A DNA stretch of 11,820 nt from Elusimicrobiota bacterium (GTDB taxonomy: Bacteria; CG03; SLGR01; PWQF01), in the NCBI GenBank assembly GCA_003558145.1, contig PWMP01000214.1, positions 1 through 11,820 on the forward strand, in the 5' to 3' direction. Of this stretch, positions 6,481 through 11,820 are shown one piece after another. A program made the position numbers and the translations under genes. The notes below the pieces were generated by a model. It was not told where the DNA came from, searched no databases, and saw only the letters and a list, made by a program, of their open reading frames with translations. Numbering within the stretch: position 1 is the first letter of the stretch; the number at the start of each line of letters is the position of its first letter.

Positions 6481-7275
6481 ATGGATACGAAAAAAATTCT
6501 TGTAATTGATGACGAAAAACACTGGCGGAACCTGTTCCGCTCTTTTTTAAAGGACTACAATTTTGACATACACGAAGCATTTGACGGACAGTCGGGAATA
6601 AACAAAGCAAGGGAAATTAAGCCCGATATAATAATACTTGATAACAAGATGCCTAATCTGACCGGCCTGGAAGCTGTGCGTATTTTCCGCAGCGACCCGG
6701 AGTTAAAAAATATTCCTATAATAATGGCTACAGCAATGGAATTTACCGACAGTATGGTTGAGTATATAAAAATGGATGTTCACGATTTTATAAAAAAGCC
6801 TTTTGAAGTTAAAGATTTCATTGAAAAGATTGAAAAACTTACCGGGCCGGTAGTACATAGCGCCGAAGTGGGTATTGTTGCGGCTAAAAAAACAAAGATA
6901 CTATCCTGTTTTGAAAAGAAAGAAAACAGCGATTTTGCTCAAAACCAGATAAGAAACAGGCAAAATTATGAAATCAGCCAGGCGAAAAACAGCGCGGAAC
7001 TGCTTGAAAAAGCGTCAAAGGAATCCCCTGACGTCATAATCACCGGAGCCTCAAATGCCGGATGGAGCGGTTATGCCGGGATTAAACTCTTGCAGAACTC
7101 TATTCTCAACAATATACCTATAATAATGGATATAGCCGACACGGACTCTGAAGAAGCCGCAAACGCGGCTGCGGGCGCTAAGAAAAGGTTTTTTGTCATA
7201 AAGCCCATAGATTCAAACCAGTTGGAAAAACACATCAGGCTTCTCCAGAAAGAAAAAGAACCGGAAATAACGTAG
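6481..7275 (+). CDS. Response regulator with receiver plus degenerate second receiver
   Basis: The protein has 264 residues. The start is well supported by AAGGAG at 6469-6474, six bases before the ATG. Residues 4-120 form a complete receiver: D10/D11, phosphoacceptor D54 (IIILDNKMPN), T84 and K106 (FIKKPF). Residues 136-256 look like a second receiver: after a diverged first half, SPDVIITGASN aligns with KPDIIILDNKM of the first domain, NNIPIIMDIAD with KNIPIIMATAM, and FFVIKPID with the strand-5 Lys-Pro (K241). In this alignment G189 replaces the phosphoacceptor Asp, and no acidic pair is evident, so this is a pseudo-receiver that cannot be phosphorylated in the normal way. There is no DNA-binding or enzymatic domain. 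It lies 15 bp after the histidine kinase and ends in tandem TAG TAG. Likely roles are phosphate acceptor, competitor or protein-interaction output for that kinase. Confidence 0.87.
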   Translation: MDTKKILVIDDEKHWRNLFRSFLKDYNFDIHEAFDGQSGINKAREIKPDIIILDNKMPNLTGLEAVRIFRSDPELKNIPIIMATAMEFTDSMVEYIKMDVHDFIKKPFEVKDFIEKIEKLTGPVVHSAEVGIVAAKKTKILSCFEKKENSDFAQNQIRNRQNYEISQAKNSAELLEKASKESPDVIITGASNAGWSGYAGIKLLQNSILNNIPIIMDIADTDSEEAANAAAGAKKRFFVIKPIDSNQLEKHIRLLQKEKEPEIT

Positions 7276-7292
7276 TAGTTTATTCCGTTTAG

Positions 7293-7321
7293 TTGACAAT
7301 CTTTTTTAAAGCGGTTAATAT
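7293..7321 (+). promoter_or_regulatory. Sigma70-like promoter for the tetR-efflux operon
   Basis: A perfect -35 TTGACA (7293-7298) is followed after 17 bases by TAATAT (7316-7321), a 4/6 match to TATAAT. Transcription would begin near 7328, giving a leader of about 20 bases before the TetR start at 7348. It lies in the longest intergenic gap of the window (72 bp) and directly abuts the operator palindrome. Confidence 0.65.
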
Positions 7322-7322
7322 A

Positions 7323-7340
7323 TGACTGAACGGTCAGTCA
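7323..7340. promoter_or_regulatory. TetR-type operator palindrome
   Basis: TGACTGAACGGTCAGTCA is an 18-bp inverted repeat: arms TGACTG/CAGTCA are perfect, and 16 of 18 positions are symmetric (mismatch only at 7330/7333). The A at 7322 and T at 7341 extend it by one pair. It sits just downstream of the -10, over the predicted transcription start and 7 bp before the TetR start codon. This is the standard place and shape for autorepression by a TetR dimer. Binding is inferred, not shown. Confidence 0.75.
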
Positions 7341-7347
7341 TTAAATT

Positions 7348-7920
7348 ATGAGAAAGAAAAAAAAGGAAAAAATATTAAAAACAGCCCGCGGGATTTTCGC
7401 CCGCCAGGGTTTTTACAGCTCCAAGATGGAAGAGATAGCAAATGCGGCCGGAGTAGCTAAAGGTTCGCTTTACCTTTACTTTGAAAGCAAAGAAGCCCTT
7501 TACGTTGAAGTAATTCTGGATATTTTCAGCGAAACGGACCGGATACTTGAAGTTATAATAGATAGTGAAAAAGATTTCTGGGAAAAGATAAATACGCTTA
7601 CAGAGAACGCGCTGAAATATTTTATGGAAAACAAGGACTCCTTTATGATACTGAGACGGGAAGCCCAGTTTAAAAGTATCGCCCCTCAGTCCGGGGAAAT
7701 TATGAAGTTTATGGAGGAAAGGATTACTAAACTTACCTGCCTCTTTGAGGAAGGCCGGCGCCGTGACTGCATGGGAGATGATTTCAGCGCCCGGCAGGCT
7801 GCTCTTTTCTGTCTGAACCTGATTGAAGGTGCGGCGCTCAGGATACTGGAAGGCTGGGAGAACTACTCTAAAGACAGCTCTGCTGTTGTTTTAAAGTTTT
7901 TGAAAAAAGGGCTGGCTTAA
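7348..7920 (+). CDS. TetR/AcrR-family transcriptional repressor of the efflux operon
   Basis: The protein has 190 residues, normal for the family. The N-terminal DNA-binding domain is clear: a basic start (MRKKKKEKIL), TARGIFARQGFYSSKMEEIANAA and the recognition helix region VAKGSLYLYFESKEALY (residues 36-52). The remainder is the alpha-helical ligand-binding and dimer domain, too variable to name a ligand. The ATG at 7348 is the natural family start; no strong ribosome site precedes it, consistent with a short leader and low expression. Its promoter is overlapped by a palindrome at 7323-7340, so it likely represses its own transcript. The TolC-like gene starts 3 bp after its stop, followed by adaptor and RND genes, so the same site would control the pump. 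Family members of this context release DNA on binding pump substrates; that is inference here. Confidence 0.93.
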   Translation: MRKKKKEKILKTARGIFARQGFYSSKMEEIANAAGVAKGSLYLYFESKEALYVEVILDIFSETDRILEVIIDSEKDFWEKINTLTENALKYFMENKDSFMILRREAQFKSIAPQSGEIMKFMEERITKLTCLFEEGRRRDCMGDDFSARQAALFCLNLIEGAALRILEGWENYSKDSSAVVLKFLKKGLA

Positions 7921-7923
7921 ATA

Positions 7924-9258
7924 ATGAAAAAATTAAGAATTTATTTGTGTTGTATGGCTGCAGTATTGCTTAGTGCCCCTTTCCCGGCGGCGGGGCAGGA
8001 ACTGGCCCTTGAGGATTTTATCCGCTCGGCCCTGGAAAACAACTTTTCACTGGCAGCCGCCGGCAAGAGAGCAGAAGCTTCTGCCGGAGCCAGGTCTGAA
8101 GCGCTGGGGATGTTTTTCCCTTCCCTTTCAGCCTCGGCAAGGTTTTCCTATACAGATACAGTCCCGGTAATGGATTTCGTAATGCCTGTAATGGCGGATC
8201 CGGTTACGGGACAGCTTTTCTATGAGGAAATGTCCGTAGAGATGGGGCAGAAGGAGAACTACAGCGCCCGGCTCCAGCTCAGGCAGCCCGTCTTTACTTT
8301 CGGTCAGATAAGGGGAGCCTACCTTATAGCCTCAAACGCCTGCAAAATAGACAGGGCCCGCTACCGGAGGCAGAAAGACATCCTGAAAGCGGAGATAAAA
8401 AAGCTTTTTTACAGTCTTCTTTTGGCCCGGGAAATGGTAGATATTGCCGAAAAACAGCTCGCCCTTATGCAGGACAACCTTGACACTACCGGCCGCCTTT
8501 ACCGGTCCGGAAGGGTTTCAAAGCTGGATGTCAACAGGGTGCGCTCACATCTTTTAAGGGCGCGCGCGGCCCTGGCCGAAGCCCGGGCAATGTACCAGCA
8601 GGCCCGCGCGTCTCTATTCAGTTCCGCGGTAATTAAAGATAACGGGCAGGAGCTTTCCGGACAGCTTGAGTATTATAGCTTTGAGGAAAGACTTGAAGAA
8701 ATACTTGATGAGGCAATAAAGAGCCGCATCGAACTGGAAATAGCCCGCCTGGGAGTTGACAGCGCAAAAAGAAGCAGGAGCGTGGAAATGGCCCGCAACC
8801 TGCCCCAGCTCTACGGTTTCGCTTTATACAACTTTGACCGGCCATACCAGATGAAAGATGAGTGGGGCCAGTCCTGGGTGGCCGGGGCAATGCTGGAATT
8901 CCCTCTTCCGCTGGCGACAGTGCCCGGGAAAGTAAAGAGGGTTAGCGCGCAGCTTAATCAGGCCCGCGCAGAACGGGACAACATTAAACATATGATTCGG
9001 CTGGAAGTTAAAAATAATTTCGCCTTCGTTTCCCTGTCAGGTGAAAAAGCTGCTATAACAGAAGAAAATCTGCAGATAACTTCGGAAAACCTCGATGACG
9101 CAAGGGAACAGTACTTAAAAGGAAGAATAAGTAATATAGAATTAAACGAGGCCATACTTGATTATACTTTGGCAAGGAGAGAGTATGCCGCGGCGGTCTG
9201 CGAGTTTCTTTCCGGGATAGAAGACCTGAGGCTTGCAGCCGGCGGAACTCTGCCTTGA
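7924..9258 (+). CDS. TolC-like outer-membrane efflux channel (OEP family)
   Basis: The protein has 444 residues, in the normal range for the family. A signal peptide covers about residues 1-24 (KKLR, hydrophobic core, PAAG before QELALEDFI). The mature start LALEDFIRSALENNFSL is the usual first helix of OEP proteins. Two similar halves follow, rich in long Ala/Glu/Arg/Leu helices (for example residues 146-205 and 340-400), with YSARLQLRQPVFTFGQIRGAY and AGAMLEFPLPL in the strand regions. The closing part has the family pattern of N-x-x-xAREQYLKGRISNIELNEAILDY. There is no lipobox, although two Cys occur inside the signal core (residues 9-10). TolC-like trimers form the outer-membrane exit duct of tripartite pumps, and the adaptor and RND genes that follow make this assignment firm. 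The start is 3 bp after the repressor stop, with AAAAGGG at 7905-7911 a possible distant ribosome site. Confidence 0.93.
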   Translation: MKKLRIYLCCMAAVLLSAPFPAAGQELALEDFIRSALENNFSLAAAGKRAEASAGARSEALGMFFPSLSASARFSYTDTVPVMDFVMPVMADPVTGQLFYEEMSVEMGQKENYSARLQLRQPVFTFGQIRGAYLIASNACKIDRARYRRQKDILKAEIKKLFYSLLLAREMVDIAEKQLALMQDNLDTTGRLYRSGRVSKLDVNRVRSHLLRARAALAEARAMYQQARASLFSSAVIKDNGQELSGQLEYYSFEERLEEILDEAIKSRIELEIARLGVDSAKRSRSVEMARNLPQLYGFALYNFDRPYQMKDEWGQSWVAGAMLEFPLPLATVPGKVKRVSAQLNQARAERDNIKHMIRLEVKNNFAFVSLSGEKAAITEENLQITSENLDDAREQYLKGRISNIELNEAILDYTLARREYAAAVCEFLSGIEDLRLAAGGTLP

Positions 9259-9280
9259 AGAAAAGGAGAAAAGTAAATAA

Positions 9281-10174
9281 ATGATAAAAAAAATAATTAA
9301 AATAGCATTTTTTATTCTTGCTGCGCTGTTGGTCATACAGCTTGTCAGGGTCCAGCTCAGGGAAGAAGCAGGTGTTGCCCAGCCAGAAGGAATGAGCCGG
9401 ATCCGCACCGAGGATGTAGAGATAAGGACTGTAAGAAAAACGCACAGGTACAGCGGGAGCCTTGAGGGCATCAGGCAGGCAATGCTTTACCCCCCGGTAC
9501 CGGGCATCGTAAAAGAAAAGCTGAAACAGCCCGGCGATACCGTAAGAAAAGATGAAGCCGTGCTTTTAATAGACAGGTACGAAGAGGGATTTGAATACGA
9601 ATATTCAAGGCTGAGAAGTCCTATTGCCGGAAGGCTTCTTGAAATTGTCCCTGGCATAGGGGAAAGGGTTTCTCCCCAGCAGGGCGTTGCATCTGTTGCA
9701 GACACATCCGTTATGAAAGTTACCGTACACGTGCCGGAAGAGGAAGCATTGCTTGTAAGGCAGGGCCAGGAAGCTTTTATCAGGGTAAAAGCCCTTGAAG
9801 GGCAGGTGTTTACAGGGAGAGTTGCTGAAATAGAGCCGGCTTTGGACCGGATGACAATGAGAAGAAAAGTCCGGCTGCGCGTTGAAAACCCAGGGGATAT
9901 GCTGCGTCCTTCAATGGTGTGCAGCGTGGACCTGGTTGTAGACAGGGCAGAAAATGCCAAAACAGTTCCGCTTATTTCAGTAGTTGAAAGGCAGGGAAAG
10001 GAAGGCTTATTTATAATAGACTCCCGGGATTACGCCCGCTGGAAGCCGGTTCGCGTTATTCTTAAAGGGGATAAATACGCGGCCCTGGAAGGGGATTTCA
10101 GTACAGGAGACAGGGTCGCCGTGGAAGGGCACTACGGTCTGGTCCCTGACAGAAAGGTTGAAATCACAGACTAA
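9281..10174 (+). CDS. Periplasmic adaptor (RND/HlyD membrane fusion protein), hairpin-less
   Basis: The protein has 297 residues, shorter than the 350-400 common in the family. An N-terminal membrane anchor lies at about residues 5-23 with no lipobox. Then come the first lipoyl half (VPGIVKEKLKQPGDTVRKDEAVLLID, split here as VPGIVKEKLKQPG at 73-85 and DTVRKDEAVLLID at 86-98), the second lipoyl half (LRSPIAGRLLEIVPGIGERV, 111-130), a beta-barrel domain (about 145-220, including FTGRVAEIEPALD and LRPSMVCSVDLVV) and a membrane-proximal domain (about 228-297). Only 12 residues (99-110) join the lipoyl halves, so the long alpha-helical hairpin that normally meets the TolC tip is absent. It would join the TolC-like channel to the RND permease. 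AAGGAG at 9263-9268 serves as ribosome site, 12 bases before the ATG. Its stop abuts the RND start. Confidence 0.92.
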   Translation: MIKKIIKIAFFILAALLVIQLVRVQLREEAGVAQPEGMSRIRTEDVEIRTVRKTHRYSGSLEGIRQAMLYPPVPGIVKEKLKQPGDTVRKDEAVLLIDRYEEGFEYEYSRLRSPIAGRLLEIVPGIGERVSPQQGVASVADTSVMKVTVHVPEEEALLVRQGQEAFIRVKALEGQVFTGRVAEIEPALDRMTMRRKVRLRVENPGDMLRPSMVCSVDLVVDRAENAKTVPLISVVERQGKEGLFIIDSRDYARWKPVRVILKGDKYAALEGDFSTGDRVAVEGHYGLVPDRKVEITD

Positions 10175-11820
10175 ATGAAACTTCCCGATTTCTCGGTAAG
10201 AAAACCCGTCACCATATCCATGCTGATACTCATAGTGGTGGTGCTGGGAAGCATATCCCTGAGCCGGATGGGGCTGGACCTGATGCCGGATATAACCTTT
10301 CCGCTGGTTACGGTAGTTTCAAGTTACGAGGGAGTTTCTCCTGAAGATATGGAAACCCTGGTGACCCGTCCTGTCGAAAGGGCTGCCACCATGGCCCAGG
10401 GAGTAAGCCGGACCCAGTCTTTCTCCATGGAGGGCATATCGGGGGTTGTTGTAGAATTTGAATGGGGTACGGACATTGACCGGGCGGCGGAGGACATAAG
10501 AAACTACATACAGATGATGCGCTACAGCCTTCCGCCGGACATGGAAATTCCCCAGGTTATGAGGTTTGACCCTGGTATGATGCCGGTGGCCGGCTACGGA
10601 ATAAGTTCCGCTATAGACCCCCTGGAACTGGCCCGCCTGGTTGAAGATGAAATTGAGCCGGCAATAGAACAGCTCGACGGCGTGGCGGCGGTCTACAGCT
10701 GGGGCGCGCAGGAAAGAGAGATAAGAGTTGAGCTGGACCCGGCAAAGCTTCAGGCCTACGGCATTCCCCTGAGCCAGGTTGTCTCTTTCGTGAGCGCGGG
10801 AAGCCCATCCCTTCCCGGGGGAAGAATCAGGGAGGGTTTCATGGAGTATACGCTCCGGGTGGCCGGCCAGTACGAAACTGCGGCTGATATTGAAAATACA
10901 GCAGTAGGCTTTGCCGGAGGCCGGGCCATTTATGTAAGGGATATCGGCCGGGTAAAAGATACTGTAAAAGAGCAGAGGGCCTTTGCCAGGATTAACGGCT
11001 CAGAGGGAGCCATATTTATGGCAATGGCCGAATCCCAGGCAAATCCTGTTCTTGTGGCAAGAAGGATAGCTTCGGAAGTGGAGGCGCTGCGCAGCCGGCT
11101 GGGAGACGAAATTGAAATAATCAGTTTCCTGGACATAGGTGAAATGATAACCAGGATTTTAAATGTGGCGCTTACTACGGCTTTTACCGGGGGCCTTTTG
11201 GCGGTGCTGGTTCTCTTTTTATTTTTAAGGTCGGTCAGGGCCACTCTGGTAATTGCCGTTGCCATACCCCTTTCGGCCCTTGCCACCTTTCTGCCCCTGC
11301 ACGCTGCCGGATTCAACATTAACTTTGTCATTCTTATAGGCGTGGCCCTGGGGGTGGGAATGATAGTGGATAATGCCATAGTTGTTATTGAAAACGCCCA
11401 CCGCCATCTTGAGATAACCAGGGATCCCGTAATTTCCTCTTCAATGGGAGCAAAGGAAGTAGGTATGGCTATAACTGCTTCCACCTTTACAACTATTGCC
11501 GTATTTCTTCCGCTTCTCTTTACCACAGGAATTGTGGGAAGGATTTTTTCCCAGCTTGCCCTGACCATAACTTCAGCGCTGCTATGTTCGCTGCTGGTTG
11601 CCCTTACAATAATACCCATGCTCAGCTCGAAACTGCTCAGCAGCGATTCAAAATTGAAAGCCAGCCGCCGCTTTGAAAAGCTAAGGGACTCTTACACCCG
11701 CGCCCTGGCCTATGCCCTGGACCACAAGGGAAGAATACTTGCCGGCGCCGCCGTTGCCGTTGCAGCTTCCATTGCGGTTTTTCCTTTTATGAGCAAGGAG
11801 TATTTCCCGTCTATGGACCA
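10175..11820 (+). CDS. RND-family efflux permease, HAE type (3' end beyond window)
   Basis: The ATG at 10175 follows the adaptor TAA with no gap, and the frame is open for 548 codons to the window edge; RND pumps are about 1000-1050 residues, so roughly half is present. MKLPDFSVRKPVTISMLIL is the typical start with the first membrane helix (about 12-30), then LMPDITFPLVTV and the porter domain (about 40-325; PVERAATMAQGVSRTQS, ELDPAKLQAYGIPLSQV). Helices 2-6 follow from about residue 330. Helix 4 carries VGMIVDNAIVVIEN (D399, N400), where AcrB has the proton-relay pair Asp407-Asp408; the second Asp is Asn, a known variant in HAE-type pumps. The lack of heavy-metal (HME) type motifs supports a drug/lipid/small-molecule exporter driven by protons. 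The substrate cannot be read. It acts in the inner membrane with the adaptor and the TolC-like channel encoded just upstream. Confidence 0.95.
   Translation, partial: MKLPDFSVRKPVTISMLILIVVVLGSISLSRMGLDLMPDITFPLVTVVSSYEGVSPEDMETLVTRPVERAATMAQGVSRTQSFSMEGISGVVVEFEWGTDIDRAAEDIRNYIQMMRYSLPPDMEIPQVMRFDPGMMPVAGYGISSAIDPLELARLVEDEIEPAIEQLDGVAAVYSWGAQEREIRVELDPAKLQAYGIPLSQVVSFVSAGSPSLPGGRIREGFMEYTLRVAGQYETAADIENTAVGFAGGRAIYVRDIGRVKDTVKEQRAFARINGSEGAIFMAMAESQANPVLVARRIASEVEALRSRLGDEIEIISFLDIGEMITRILNVALTTAFTGGLLAVLVLFLFLRSVRATLVIAVAIPLSALATFLPLHAAGFNINFVILIGVALGVGMIVDNAIVVIENAHRHLEITRDPVISSSMGAKEVGMAITASTFTTIAVFLPLLFTTGIVGRIFSQLALTITSALLCSLLVALTIIPMLSSKLLSSDSKLKASRRFEKLRDSYTRALAYALDHKGRILAGAAVAVAASIAVFPFMSKEYFPSMD

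Noticed and set aside
7276..7347. Intrinsic terminator between the regulator and the TetR gene
   Set aside because: The T-run at 7302-7307 is not preceded by a stable stem; the gap is better explained by a promoter and operator.
10930..11619. Long open frame on the minus strand opposite the RND gene
   Set aside because: It is fully antisense to clear RND coding sequence, has no recognisable domain and a low-complexity Ser/Thr/Ile-rich composition expected from a shadow frame.
10175..11820. Heavy-metal (HME) RND pump
   Set aside because: Helix 4 reads VGMIVDNAIVVIEN, the HAE pattern, and the adaptor has no metal-binding His/Met/Cys-rich tail.

Overview
All genes in this window lie on the + strand, tightly packed, with moderate GC and frequent ATA (Ile) and AGG (Arg) codons. 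Three traits suggest a Gram-negative bacterium from a lineage such as Elusimicrobiota or a related candidate phylum: a multi-FN3 surface protein with a FlgD-like/type IX-style C-terminal domain, a PorV/UPF0164-type outer-membrane protein next to it, and a TolC/adaptor/RND tripartite pump. The phylum is an inference from gene content; no rRNA or marker gene is present.

Region 1 (3-3967) is a cell-envelope block. It holds the 3' part of a large secreted FN3 protein whose frame is broken by one in-frame TAG at 648-650. A PorV-like barrel follows, sharing one base with the stop of the FN3 gene and ending in a TPR unit. Next comes a secreted protein with six TPR-like repeats separated by charged helices. 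The plausible theme is export and display of proteins with FlgD-like C-termini, with the PorV-like protein as outer-membrane partner.

Region 2 (4011-7275) is a signalling block: a receiver-class III nucleotide cyclase fusion, a membrane histidine kinase overlapping it by 11 bp from a TTG start, and a second response regulator made of a normal receiver plus a degenerate receiver that has lost its phosphoacceptor aspartate. Neither regulator has a DNA-binding domain. The likely outputs are a cyclic nucleotide (cAMP by its purine-selecting residues) and protein-protein contacts. The cyclase has Lys at the transition-state Arg position.

Region 3 (7293-11820, running off the end) is a self-regulated efflux operon. 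A sigma70-like promoter overlaps a near-perfect 18-bp palindrome just before a TetR-family repressor gene, followed by a TolC-like channel, a short periplasmic adaptor apparently lacking the alpha-helical hairpin, and the first 548 codons of an RND permease of HAE type. Gaps of 3, 22 and 0 bp indicate one transcript, so the repressor probably controls itself and the pump.

No tRNA, rRNA, CRISPR array, insertion sequence or convincing intrinsic terminator was seen. No gene-free stretch exceeds 100 bp. The most notable points are the premature stop in the FN3 gene, the Lys substitution in the cyclase, the pseudo-receiver, the operator/promoter overlap and the hairpin-less adaptor. I did not find evidence for a wholly new system.
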